A stretch of 22,839 bases of DNA, taken from NCBI GenBank assembly GCA_030151635.1, contig JASLDF010000013.1:1-22839 (forward strand). Reading direction: 5' to 3'. The notes under the pieces are model-generated. The model made no database searches. It was not told where the DNA came from and worked only from the letters and a program-made list of their open reading frames with translations. Shown in pieces: positions 8,001-15,228 of the stretch. How positions within the stretch are numbered: the stretch's first letter is position 1; every line of letters starts with the position of its first letter. A program made the translations under genes and the position numbers. The DNA is from Bacteroides sp. (GTDB lineage: Bacteria; Bacteroidota; Bacteroidia; Bacteroidales; Bacteroidaceae).

Positions 8001-9520
8001 ATGTAAATATAGTTTATGACGACATTTTATATCTTAGAAACGAAGCTGCAGTAGCTTCATTAGCACTTCATAGATTGGAAGAGTACACCTATAACAATCA
8101 AGCCTATACCTCCCTTTATAAGCTTTACACAAAGGATGAGTCTCTTGATTATTACTGCGAGATTTTGCAAGATTCTACTTCCAATAAGCGAGTGGTAATA
8201 ACGCTATTGACAGTTCTGTTTTTTGCATCCCTGTTTGTGTATTATTTCGTTTATTTGAATAGAAGATATATGCGAAGGTGGAGTTTGGAGCAAGTACTAG
8301 ATGTATATGAACGAATTTTCTCTTCCTCCTTGGAATATACACAACATAGAGATAGTGAATATTCCGAACAATTTCTAAAAGGGGTTCCACACACCATCCT
8401 GAAGAATAGTTTTTTCCAACTTAATAATCTGGTTGCTATTGATTGGCTTAATATATCTTTATACGATCCGGAGAAAGATGTTTTTACATTTGATGCTTAC
8501 CCTTCCACTCAAGAGGTCATTGATGCTGATGTTATTAAATCTTGTTTCTTCAGTATGGAAATGAAGGAGGTTGGACAGTTAACTTATATGCCACTCACTG
8601 TATCGTTAAAACAGAAGACAAGTTGTATTGGCGTACTTGCATTTGCTCGTCGTTTTAAGCAATTGGGTGCAGAAGATGAATTGTATGTTCAATTAATCGT
8701 TAAATACCTATCAACTGTATTATACAATACAATGATACGAACTGCTGGACGTTTTAGAGATATTGAACTTGTGCAAAATGAAGTAGCTCGCCTTTCTTGG
8801 GAGAATAACCAGATTCACATTCAAAACAAAATATTAGACAACTGTCTATCTGCTATAAAGCACGAAACAATTTATTACCCTAGTCGCTTGAAACAAATTG
8901 TAGGAGAAGTCAAGGGAGGAGAGTCTGGGGTTGATATATTAGGAGCGAAAGACTTGGTTGAATATTATTATGGTATTTTTACCACCTTGAGCTTATGGGC
9001 AAAGCAAGAATTGGAACAAGTAACATTTAGGCGATCAACAATTCAAGTGGCTACATTGGTAGATTATGCTCGGAATTATTATCAGAAGAAAGCTAAGAAA
9101 AATAAAACTACTGATATAACTTTGAAGATTGATAATCCTACGCCAACTTTGTATCTTCTAGGAGATGAAAAGCTATTACAATATCTTTTTGAACTACTGA
9201 TAGATGATGCATTACTTCTCAAGTTGGCAGGTAGTTTAGACATAAGTGTAACTACAGATGTTGATTTTGTTCACTTTTCATTTTCCGACAATAGAATGGA
9301 ATTTAGCAAGCAAGAATTAGATAATTTATTCTACCCAAACTTAAAGTGGATAGACGCAGGCGAAACGAAAGGAATATCTGGACAAACATTCTTGTTGGCT
9401 AAGGAAATTATACGAGAACACGATGAATACATTGGGCGCAGGGGTTGTAAAATTCGTGCTGAAGTGTTAGATAAAGGGTATAGAATAATATTTTCGATTG
9501 TAAAAAATAAAAACAAATAG
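5081..9520 (+). CDS. Giant tandem sensor histidine kinase (two lipoprotein-type kinases fused)
   Basis: 1,479 residues. Half A: lipoprotein-like signal ending at C17 (LLVSC), periplasmic helical TPR-like sensor (about 30-440), membrane segment 442-461, a GAF-like linker, then an ATP-binding domain with N-box LLENARKYTH (751-760), G1 DTGVG (782-786) and G2 GGGFGL (818-823). Half B starts directly after: a second lipoprotein-type signal at 868-884 ending SLMSC, periplasmic part 885-1036, membrane segment 1037-1059, GAF-like region, H-box KHETIYYPSRL (1260-1270, H1261) and a degraded ATP-binding domain (about 1355-1475). The alternating membrane segments keep both kinase cores cytoplasmic. I recall Bacteroides families DUF5112 and DUF5113 in such proteins but am not certain which parts they cover. 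A GTG at 7682, or the ATT at 7673, could restart translation of half B. The response regulator follows five bases on. The ligand is unknown, although the operon suggests a link to the AbgT transporter. Confidence 0.85.
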   Translation: MKHLFATLTFVFLLVSCVGVPPTLEVQQVNLANDLAYIDRYRSLEELYRNSIEAHNLAVNYKDGKAEACNNLAFYYFLKMDFDKSKTYCLEVADLTINQLELLVADIGMMKIAQRTAQNKLFYDYRNSAMKRMKRIKEDQSLFDSTRDKIRLNYAFSEFYIVSVIYFYYLQQLDAAYEVMDMLDNYDKDAYMYEANRTDVTQLLFYKYIKASTGLVGAKSQKIKLLKAYDLLAQVYVTASEYGLIYFQGNALQGVADLMAKPDDYLFLKEERGHTFSIFKLPVNDELPHKIAMHSLAFFKEYNDLYQMAGVHLTLAKIDNYRANFSGALIQLKEAIACVNMQHELYFSSHHDVKHVDTLQLVDLSNEDPLELRWISEGVLTVPDWIGRIREQLSVTYAGLNDKFASDYNRNVYLDILDLVRQDKELESRFAKLQEEESLVNNLLTFLLVFILLISALFYILNKRARRKTASYIQRLQKCLHIGQELTASLPSEAIELSDIVLPIASILRPFLFEEFGVIRFRLDINVLADESETYVFDTDDSLESSGDGFKYALSTNDGQLDMGHMSIYLPNKITKEQHSFFNLLIPSITWAIENGIHFIDLGVEKDMLDKKLYITNQHNIEHRRENIHKRASMRIVYGIQPYIDRIRNEVDKLLLTSYAKDKEVVNYKLQYIQELITTIDEYNEVLAMWIKIKQGYLSLKITNFDLDELFNLVAKGKRPFELKQIEFVVHPTNLNVKADRALTLFMINTLLENARKYTHEGGRVELVAVPFNGGVEIAIQDTGVGLSEEEISLILREKIYDSKQIGKENDYIAAAKGGGFGLMNCKAIIDKYKKTNTVFEVCKFDIKSDKNKGSRFSFRLPFGIKKVLSIFLLISFFTSLMSCVKNPIDSFKEEEVDFKTTTKVDTLLDRASKLANEVYYANTRNDYAVALSKVDSAFVYLNQYYFQQTHQAHPFLQLVGDGVPAEILWFKSNVNIVYDDILYLRNEAAVASLALHRLEEYTYNNQAYTSLYKLYTKDESLDYYCEILQDSTSNKRVVITLLTVLFFASLFVYYFVYLNRRYMRRWSLEQVLDVYERIFSSSLEYTQHRDSEYSEQFLKGVPHTILKNSFFQLNNLVAIDWLNISLYDPEKDVFTFDAYPSTQEVIDADVIKSCFFSMEMKEVGQLTYMPLTVSLKQKTSCIGVLAFARRFKQLGAEDELYVQLIVKYLSTVLYNTMIRTAGRFRDIELVQNEVARLSWENNQIHIQNKILDNCLSAIKHETIYYPSRLKQIVGEVKGGESGVDILGAKDLVEYYYGIFTTLSLWAKQELEQVTFRRSTIQVATLVDYARNYYQKKAKKNKTTDITLKIDNPTPTLYLLGDEKLLQYLFELLIDDALLLKLAGSLDISVTTDVDFVHFSFSDNRMEFSKQELDNLFYPNLKWIDAGETKGISGQTFLLAKEIIREHDEYIGRRGCKIRAEVLDKGYRIIFSIVKNKNK
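7531..7539 (+). repeat. Run of nine G inside the kinase G2 box
   Basis: Nine consecutive G encode most of AAG GGG GGG GGC (Lys-Gly-Gly-Gly, residues 817-820). Eight G would bring TGA at 7548-7550 into frame; ten would bring TGA at 7570-7572. It is the only G or C run of this length I noticed in an AT-rich window where Gly is mostly GGT or GGA. Confidence 0.9.
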
Positions 9521-9525
9521 AGGAA

Positions 9526-10266
9526 ATGGCTACGAATAAGGAAGAATCGACCTTTAAGGTAATTATAGTTGAGGATGTTCAGCTAGAGTTAAAGGGAACA
9601 GAGCAAATATTTAAACATGAAATACCAAATGCTGAGATTATAGGTACAGCCGATTCGGAAGAGGTTTTCTGGAAATTAATAGAGCAAGAGATTCCAAATT
9701 TAGTTTTGTTGGATCTAGGCTTAGGTGGATCAACTACAATTGGTGTAGAGATTTGCCGTAAATTGAATGAGCAGTATCCAGACCTTAAAGTTCTCATTTT
9801 TACAGGCGAAATTCTAAATGAAAAACTGTGGGTAGATGTGCTGGATGCTGGTGCAGATGGCATTATCCTAAAGACTGGTGAATTACTTACAAAAACAGAT
9901 GTTGAGGCTGTAATGAGTGGGAAGAAATTGGTGTTTAACTACCCAATTCTCTCTCAGATTGTAGAACGCTTTAAGAAGTCAATATTAAGTAACTACAAGC
10001 GTCAAGAAGCTGTTATAGGTTATGATATTGATGAATATGATGAACGCTTTCTTCGTCACTTGGCGTTGGGTTTTACGAAAGATATGATTTCCAATTTGAA
10101 GGCAATGCCTTTTGGGGTTAAGTCGTTAGAAAAACGACAAGCCGATTTGATTAGTCGTCTTTTTCGTGACGAAGAACGTGTAAATGTTAATGCAACTCGC
10201 CTTGTCGTGCGTGCACTAGAGCTTGGAATCATTGATATTGATAATTTAGAGGCCGATGATGAATAA
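9526..10266 (+). CDS. Response regulator with receiver domain and C-terminal helix-turn-helix
   Basis: 246 residues. The receiver domain (about 10-135) has every expected residue: acidic pair E16-D17, phosphoacceptor D63 in LLDLGLGG, T93 in IFTGE and K116 in ILKTG. Residues about 170-238 resemble a LuxR/NarL-like helix-turn-helix in a diverged form (DERFLRHLALGFTKDMISNL). I recall a Bacteroides family named DUF5932 for this kind of C-terminus, with moderate certainty. The start lies five bases after the kinase stop and is preceded directly by AGGAA (9521-9525), a Shine-Dalgarno-like sequence rare in this phylum, so the two genes are surely co-transcribed and the kinase is the natural partner. 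Its end overlaps the transporter gene by up to 11 bases. Likely targets are this operon or folate-related genes, but that is inference. Confidence 0.9.
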   Translation: MATNKEESTFKVIIVEDVQLELKGTEQIFKHEIPNAEIIGTADSEEVFWKLIEQEIPNLVLLDLGLGGSTTIGVEICRKLNEQYPDLKVLIFTGEILNEKLWVDVLDAGADGIILKTGELLTKTDVEAVMSGKKLVFNYPILSQIVERFKKSILSNYKRQEAVIGYDIDEYDERFLRHLALGFTKDMISNLKAMPFGVKSLEKRQADLISRLFRDEERVNVNATRLVVRALELGIIDIDNLEADDE

Positions 10267-11710
10267 GAAACTAACTCTGCATCCAGCTACGCTATTCTTT
10301 GTAATGACGTTGGTTGTCGCTGTTGTGGTATGGTTACTCGATATTTATGGAGTAAGTGTATATAATCCAGCAACCGAGAGCTATCTTCAAGTACAAAGTC
10401 TTTTTAATCCGGAAGGAATACGATGGCTACTTCGTCATTTAATATCTAATTTTGGAGAATTTGCCCCAATCAGTATGGTTGTGGTTTCATTGCTGGGGCT
10501 AGGAGTTGCAGAACACAGTGGTTTCTTATCTTCTTTTTGTCGTAAAATGCCTCAAAATCAGTATACACCTACTATTGGAATTGTGGTGTTTATCTTTCTA
10601 GGCTTACTCTCAAATGTACTTGGCGATTCAGGATATGTATTTTTGTTGCCCTTGGTTATACTTCTTTCGCCACGACTAGGAATAGACCCCTTACTTGCCA
10701 TTATAGTAACCTACGTTTCTGTTGCTTCTGGTTATAGTGCAAATATTGTACTAAGTTCTATGGATCCCTTATTGGCTAAGATTACAGCAGAAACAACAGC
10801 AAGCTACCAACCTCAAAACTTTAATACAGGCACTTATTCAAATTATTATTTCATGTTTGCGTCCACGTGGTTATTGCTTGTCGTTATTTATGTTGTGGGA
10901 ATTAAAATTTTAAAACCTCGTTTAGTAAAAGCTGGGTTCAAAGTTTCGTTTGCTCCCGTTGCAAAATTATCGCAAAGAGAAAGGCGTGCACTCCGTCTGT
11001 CTGTAATTGTGGGTTGTTTATTCTTAGGGCTTGTATTGTGGCTTACGTTTTCGCCATTAGGCCTGTTTCGTGGTGTTAGCGGTCATTTAGTCCGATCTCC
11101 CTTTATTATGGGTGCCTTACTTATTCTTTCGCTTACAATTGGGATGATGGGTTTGATTTATGGATTGTTCTCTGGTAAATATCGTTCCGACCAGAATGTC
11201 GTCTCTGGCATGGGGTATTTTGTTAAGGAGTTTAGTCTTTTCTTTGTGATTGCTTTTTTTGCAGCTCAGTTTTTTTCTTGTTTAAACTACACCAAAGTTG
11301 ATCAGTTTGTGGTTCTTTACATTGGGCATATAGTTGCATCTCTAGAGGTATCTAAAACACTTTTGCTTATTCTTTTTATTTTTTATTGTGCTTTAGTAAA
11401 TTTAGTAATGGTATCTGCAGTTGGTAAATGGACACTAATTGCTCCTATCTTTATACCTTTGTTCTTTAGTATTGGCATTTACCCCGACGAGGTTCAAGCA
11501 GCCTATCGAGTGGGTGAGAGTTCAACAAATCCTATAACTCCATTCTTGTATTATCTTCCATTTGTGCTTGTCTTGTTAAAGAAGCACACGCATCAAGTTT
11601 CCTTTGTTTTCTTATGTAAAAATACGTGGTATTTTTCTGTTATAATACTTATCGTTTGGATGGCATTCTATATGTTGTGGCATGCTTTAAAACTGCCATT
11701 TGGAATTTAA
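10256..11710 (+). CDS. AbgT-family transporter
   Basis: 484 residues, slightly short of the usual 500 or so, with many hydrophobic segments across the whole length. Family hallmarks are NPEGIRWLLRHLISNFGEFAP (51-71), GLGVAEHSGF (81-90), SAVGKWTLIAPIFIP (387-401) and YPDEVQAAYRVGESSTNPITP (409-429). Characterised members import p-aminobenzoyl-glutamate (AbgT) or export sulfonamides and related antimetabolites (MtrF, YdaH). Direction and substrate here cannot be told. The usual RxGDS motif reads RVGES, so E421 replaces an Asp reported to matter in YdaH, a conservative change. The first ATG overlaps the response regulator by 11 bases and a second ATG at 10259 by 8, showing tight operon coupling. 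The protein acts in the inner membrane. Confidence 0.9.
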   Translation: MMNKKLTLHPATLFFVMTLVVAVVVWLLDIYGVSVYNPATESYLQVQSLFNPEGIRWLLRHLISNFGEFAPISMVVVSLLGLGVAEHSGFLSSFCRKMPQNQYTPTIGIVVFIFLGLLSNVLGDSGYVFLLPLVILLSPRLGIDPLLAIIVTYVSVASGYSANIVLSSMDPLLAKITAETTASYQPQNFNTGTYSNYYFMFASTWLLLVVIYVVGIKILKPRLVKAGFKVSFAPVAKLSQRERRALRLSVIVGCLFLGLVLWLTFSPLGLFRGVSGHLVRSPFIMGALLILSLTIGMMGLIYGLFSGKYRSDQNVVSGMGYFVKEFSLFFVIAFFAAQFFSCLNYTKVDQFVVLYIGHIVASLEVSKTLLLILFIFYCALVNLVMVSAVGKWTLIAPIFIPLFFSIGIYPDEVQAAYRVGESSTNPITPFLYYLPFVLVLLKKHTHQVSFVFLCKNTWYFSVIILIVWMAFYMLWHALKLPFGI

Positions 11711-11877
11711 AACAGCTCATTCTTGTAACTCTTCGTTAGACTTCATTTAAATTTTAGGCTTTTAAAGGGTCTTGGTGTTGTATAACACATATAAGTTGCG
11801 TTTTAAAAGTGTTGATAATCATTGTTTTATCCGGTTATATTGCTATATTAATAGCGTTGTTGAGTTAGTGATTTTAT

Positions 11878-12618
11878 ATGTCAAATCTTTTAAACTTCTT
11901 GCTTATGAAAACGCATATTAAAGATTTTGTAGTAGTCGAAAAACATGATAATGGCGATGTTCATGTTTCTTACGATGTAGAGTGTAGAACTAACATTTAT
12001 AAATACCTTCATGGGTTGGGGTTTTGTCAAACCAAGCTAAACGACAAACGTGTATTTTACCGCAGAACACCAGATGGTATCTTTCCTGTAGATTTTAATG
12101 ATATTGAAGATGTTTTTTTTGAGAAACTTAAAGAAATTGATTGCAAAGCAGTGTTAGGTGTAGCATATGCAGACGTGTTTGATATGTTTCTTATTGAAAA
12201 TCCAATAAAACAGTATCGTGGCATCTATAATGAATTGAAAGATGATATGACCCCCAAAGAAGCTCATGATTATTTGATGAAAGCTGATCCTGTGTACCGT
12301 GTTAAAACAAATTTAAAACTCATCTTGCAGATGCTTCATAAATATCAGTTTACGCGTACGGTTGATACAGCTAATGTGTTTTCCAAAATGGCTCCATTGT
12401 ATTATAAACGGGTAGGAGAAAATCAGTATCTGTTGTTTCATCATTTTAATTTTAAGGAAAGACCCTTTTTTCAAGGTTTTGATTGTTGGTTAGTGCAATA
12501 TGGAGATGGTTCTATCGAAGATATCAATGAAAAGAAGATGGTAGGAAAATATCTAGTGAAGGCCAATTTTAAAGATACTGTTGATTTTGGATTAATTTCT
12601 CAATACTTGGAAAATTAA
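11878..12618 (+). CDS. Protein of unknown function
   Basis: 246 residues with no signal peptide or membrane segment, so probably cytoplasmic. I do not recognise a family. Residues 43-90 follow a pattern of a YLHGLGF block, a YRR block and an alternating acidic and hydrophobic PVDFNDIEDVFFEKL (70-84). This weakly recalls a stretch found before the helicase domain in some phage and plasmid primases, but no helicase or primase motif follows. The C-terminal half has aromatic-rich pieces (QYLLFHHFNF, FQGFDCWLVQYGDG). The start could be the ATG at 11878 or the one at 11905, nine codons in. The gene is 167 bases past the transporter and is followed by the tRNA. No clear promoter or terminator of its own is visible, so readthrough from the operon is possible. 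Confidence 0.75.
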   Translation: MSNLLNFLLMKTHIKDFVVVEKHDNGDVHVSYDVECRTNIYKYLHGLGFCQTKLNDKRVFYRRTPDGIFPVDFNDIEDVFFEKLKEIDCKAVLGVAYADVFDMFLIENPIKQYRGIYNELKDDMTPKEAHDYLMKADPVYRVKTNLKLILQMLHKYQFTRTVDTANVFSKMAPLYYKRVGENQYLLFHHFNFKERPFFQGFDCWLVQYGDGSIEDINEKKMVGKYLVKANFKDTVDFGLISQYLEN

Positions 12619-12696
12619 TTTACTTAGGCATGTTGCTGAAAATATGGGGCTTGGTTCTTTTTGATGAAAAAGCCTTCATAAAAAGTTAGGTATTCC

Positions 12697-12727
12697 TTTG
12701 GTGTTTAACAAAAAGATTTTACCTTTG
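12697..12727 (+). promoter_or_regulatory. Promoter of tRNA-Arg
   Basis: TTTG (12697-12700) and TACCTTTG (12720-12727) are separated by 19 bases, matching the Bacteroidetes -33 and -7 elements and spacing. The tRNA starts 17 bases downstream. Confidence 0.8.
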
Positions 12728-12744
12728 CAATCGCAAATAAGGCT

Positions 12745-12818
<74 letters not shown>

Positions 12819-12820
12819 CT

Positions 12821-12852
12821 AAAGGTCAATCAGAAATGGTTGACCTTTTTTT
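12821..12852 (+). terminator. Terminator of tRNA-Arg
   Basis: AAAGGTCAA (12821-12829) pairs with TTGACCTTT (12840-12848) around a ten-base loop, and the T-run reaches 12852. It begins two bases past the tRNA. Confidence 0.9.
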
Positions 12853-12976
12853 ATTATCTACTAGGTCTCCCATCCTTAGTAAAGGGTACTTTCTTTAGCT
12901 TTTCTATATAAATAGGATTCAATGAATTGTATTTAGTCAAAATAAACTAAATGTGGAGGATTTTTCTTCTTCCTAA

Positions 12977-13042
12977 GATAACTCTGTCTCCTTTGAAAGA
13001 GAACTGTGTCTTCTTTCAAAGACAACTCGTTTGTCTAAGGGA
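12977..13042. repeat. Three degenerate 22-base direct repeats
   Basis: Units start at 12977, 12999 and 13021. The first two agree at 18 of 22 bases. The third keeps GAxAACTC and then drifts. CTTTGAAAG (12991-12999) and CTTTCAAAG (13013-13021) also form an inverted repeat across the first two units, and GACAA/TTGTC (13021-13035) makes a small hairpin. The rest of the 12853-13072 gap holds nothing I can identify. Confidence 0.55.
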
Positions 13043-13067
13043 GGTGTAGTATGGATGTGTGATTAGC

Positions 13068-13106
13068 AAAAAAAAAGGAGCTTAACCTTTCTGTTAAACT
13101 CCTTTT
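13068..13106 (-). terminator. Terminator of the DUF4870-like gene
   Basis: Arms 13073-13086 and 13093-13106 pair over 14 bases with one C/A mismatch and a six-base loop. Nine A at 13068-13076 supply the U-run for minus-strand transcripts. It lies 24 bases past the stop. Confidence 0.8.
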
Positions 13107-13129
13107 GATCTTATTTTTTAACTAAACTC

Positions 13130-13459
13130 TTATTTATATAAGAAAGGGAATTTGCCTACAAATAAATTACCAATTAATGGTAGAGGTTTCTCTTCTTCTT
13201 TAGCCGCATTAAGTACACCTATGATAAATAGGATAAATAATACGATGTTAATTGCTAATCCTACATAGCTTAATACCGCTACTATATTAGCCAAAAACAT
13301 AAAGGCTACAGAAAGAATAATCGAAATGATTGCCAACCCTAAAGCTTGTTCTAAGTGATAGCTTACTAGTTTGTCTCTCTTAGTATTGCTAGCAAAAAAA
13401 GATATTAACCAACCAAGGATGCTGAAATAAGAGATTATAGCCAAGATTTTATTACTCAT
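13130..13459 (-). CDS. Small DUF4870-like inner-membrane protein
   Basis: 109 residues with three hydrophobic segments at about 4-22, 41-62 and 66-85, separated by a basic loop TKRDKLVSYHLEQAL (27-41). The conserved YH followed by a helix start fits the DUF4870 / Tic20-like group, whose members are short membrane proteins of unknown function. The C-terminus (KEEEKPLPLIGNLFVGKFPF) fits the end of that family. There is no cleavable signal peptide. It follows the DUF3078 gene on the same strand, but strong hairpins lie between them, so it probably has its own promoter (candidate -7 element at 13506-13513). I am fairly sure of the gene, less of the family name. Confidence 0.8.
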   Translation of the reverse strand: MSNKILAIISYFSILGWLISFFASNTKRDKLVSYHLEQALGLAIISIILSVAFMFLANIVAVLSYVGLAINIVLFILFIIGVLNAAKEEEKPLPLIGNLFVGKFPFLYK

Positions 13460-13505
13460 AATTTTAAATGTTTATAAAGTTTATTATTTGTGTAAAATTA
13501 TTGCA

Positions 13506-13513
13506 CAAAAATA
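13506..13513 (-). promoter_or_regulatory. Candidate -7 element of the DUF4870-like gene
   Basis: TATTTTTG on the minus strand matches TAnnTTTG, 47 bases before the start. It overlaps the foot and U-run of the hairpin at 13509-13543, so the same bases would end one transcript and start the next. No good -33 is visible. Confidence 0.4.
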
Positions 13514-13543
13514 GCAGAATAAAATTTTATTATTCTGCTATTT
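13509..13543 (-). terminator. Hairpin 1 after the DUF3078 gene, terminator-like
   Basis: Perfect 14-base-pair stem (13509-13522 with 13530-13543) with a seven-base AT loop. On the minus strand it ends CTATTTTTG, a U5 tail, about 80 bases past the DUF3078 stop. Confidence 0.75.
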
Positions 13544-13544
13544 G

Positions 13545-13579
13545 TAGCATTAATTACTGCTAGTCAGTAATTAATGCTA
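13545..13579 (-). terminator. Hairpin 2 after the DUF3078 gene
   Basis: Perfect 15-base-pair stem (13545-13559 with 13565-13579) around CTAGT, one base from hairpin 1. It has no T-run on either strand, so it may support termination or protect the mRNA end rather than terminate by itself. Confidence 0.6.
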
Positions 13580-13624
13580 TGGAAAAGTTTGTTAATTAGA
13601 ATATTTATTATTAATAAAGCGGAC

Positions 13625-15076
13625 TTACCATTTATAATTAATGCCAAAGCTAAGAAGTTCTTTGAACTGTAAGTAGCTGTGTCCGTCAATTTTAGTTGCC
13701 GAATCATCAAATCGGGCATGGAAGAATAACTTGGTAGATAAATATCGATTTAGAACAAAGTCAAAGGTGTTCTCCCACTCGGCAACTACTTTGGAGTAAT
13801 TTGTAAAGTAGTTTAGCTTTGAAGTAAGGCGTATAGACGAAATGATTTTCCACTCAATATTTGCATCTATTTTAGAACCAACATCATGTAGGGTGCTTTT
13901 ATTCTCTTTTAAACCAAAATTAGTAGGTTTTACATTCTTATTCTTTAGGTATCTGAAGTTGTATGATACAGGAGAGAGTAGCATAGAGAAGTTGACCTTT
14001 TTGGTTACTTGCTTGTAGTCCATACCGAGACTCAGAACGAAGTTGAATGGAGTCATAAATGCTGACATTAACTCGGGTGAGTTCTTTTTAAAGTTACGGG
14101 AAAATTGAGTGTTCATCTCTCCCATAACAGTATAATACCACTTGCTTCTTGATGCCTTAATACCAATTTTAGTTTGATATCTCAATACATCCGTATTCAC
14201 TCTGTAACTTCTAATAGTATCAGACGGAACAGTGTTGAAACCTAATTTTGCTTCGAATAAATTCTCGACTTGAATTCTATTTTGGTCGTCATAGTTAGCG
14301 AATAGGCGTAAGTTTCCTAATACAGAGTTGTTGGTTTCGCCCCCTTTATGCCAATTGGGCGAAATATAGTTTTGACTAATTTGCAAGGATCCTTCACCAC
14401 CAGTGTTCCACCAGTTAGGCCTTTTGATTTTATTTTCAACCATCTGTAAATCTGCATTTAGACTCTCCTCCGGTTTGAAGAACGAGCTAACTTTCTTCTT
14501 GTTTGCTTTATCTTTCTCGCTTAATATTTTATCCAAATAAAGCTCGTGTCCCATAATCTTTTCCTCTGTAGTATAGGCAGATCCTGCATCTATTAGGTAC
14601 ATGTCCATGAGTACTTTATCCACTTGTTTGTTTGTTCTATCTACCGATGTAAAATAGTCTTTATTAAATGGTAGTAACTCACTGCTCCATTTTGGCTCGC
14701 TAGTTTTAACTAACGGGGGTAACTCTTTTAGCCCATATCGCTTAATAGGAGAGTTGTAATAGACTAAAGGAATGTTGATTCTATAGTAGTTTGGATTAGG
14801 GGCAATGTACCTCACGGGGACAGATTCATCGTTTAGGTAATCTAATATACCAATGTAGTTATTGTATAAGACTGATACAGTGTCAACCTGTGCGGGAATG
14901 ACATCCATATTTAGTCTTATAAATAAATACTTATTTAGCGGATAGGAAATTGAATCTACGTTTGCTCTGTCAATGTTTTCCACGCTAATATTACTCTCAG
15001 CAAAAGAGACGATAGGTATCATGCAGTATGCAAAAAGTAAACCTATTATTTTTGAAATCTTACATTTCTTACTCAT
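13625..15076 (-). CDS. DUF3078 outer-membrane beta-barrel protein
   Basis: 483 residues. The signal peptide (basic start, hydrophobic 9-23, likely cleavage after FAES or nearby, about 27) is followed by a periplasmic stretch of about 190 residues. From about residue 220 a repeating alternation of polar and hydrophobic or aromatic residues runs to the end, typical of an outer-membrane beta barrel. WWNTGGEGSLQISQNYISPNW (222-242) with HKGGETNNSV is the signature I associate with DUF3078. The last strand ends in NYKW, an aromatic C-terminus suited to barrel assembly. The function of the family is unknown. A well-formed promoter lies upstream inside the end of the LuxR-type gene, so the gene is transcribed on its own. 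Confidence 0.88.
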   Translation of the reverse strand: MSKKCKISKIIGLLFAYCMIPIVSFAESNISVENIDRANVDSISYPLNKYLFIRLNMDVIPAQVDTVSVLYNNYIGILDYLNDESVPVRYIAPNPNYYRINIPLVYYNSPIKRYGLKELPPLVKTSEPKWSSELLPFNKDYFTSVDRTNKQVDKVLMDMYLIDAGSAYTTEEKIMGHELYLDKILSEKDKANKKKVSSFFKPEESLNADLQMVENKIKRPNWWNTGGEGSLQISQNYISPNWHKGGETNNSVLGNLRLFANYDDQNRIQVENLFEAKLGFNTVPSDTIRSYRVNTDVLRYQTKIGIKASRSKWYYTVMGEMNTQFSRNFKKNSPELMSAFMTPFNFVLSLGMDYKQVTKKVNFSMLLSPVSYNFRYLKNKNVKPTNFGLKENKSTLHDVGSKIDANIEWKIISSIRLTSKLNYFTNYSKVVAEWENTFDFVLNRYLSTKLFFHARFDDSATKIDGHSYLQFKELLSFGINYKW

Positions 15077-15196
15077 ACAGTGTTTTGAACTAGAATATAG
15101 TTGATATTCAACGATTTAATTGTGGTAGAATAACAAGTTGAATCTCTTCGTAGAAAAGGGGGTTAGGTTAATTTTTCTGATAATTAAATCAAGACT

Positions 15197-15228
15197 CAAA
15201 TATACTGCTATTCTAGTTTTAAAGCAAA
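15197..15228 (-). promoter_or_regulatory. Promoter of the DUF3078 gene
   Basis: On the minus strand TTTG (15228-15225) and TATATTTG (15204-15197) are 20 bases apart, an excellent fit to the -33/-7 pair. The -33 box lies inside the last codons of the upstream LuxR-type gene. The implied leader is a little over 100 bases. Confidence 0.7.

Noticed and set aside
11760..11800. TGTTGTATAACA near-palindrome after the transporter gene
   Set aside because: Only a four-base arm on each side and no T-run; not a credible terminator or operator without more evidence.
12113..12120. Run of eight T in the unknown protein gene
   Set aside because: Considered as a slippage site, but T runs of this length are common in AT-rich DNA and simply encode Val-Phe-Phe.
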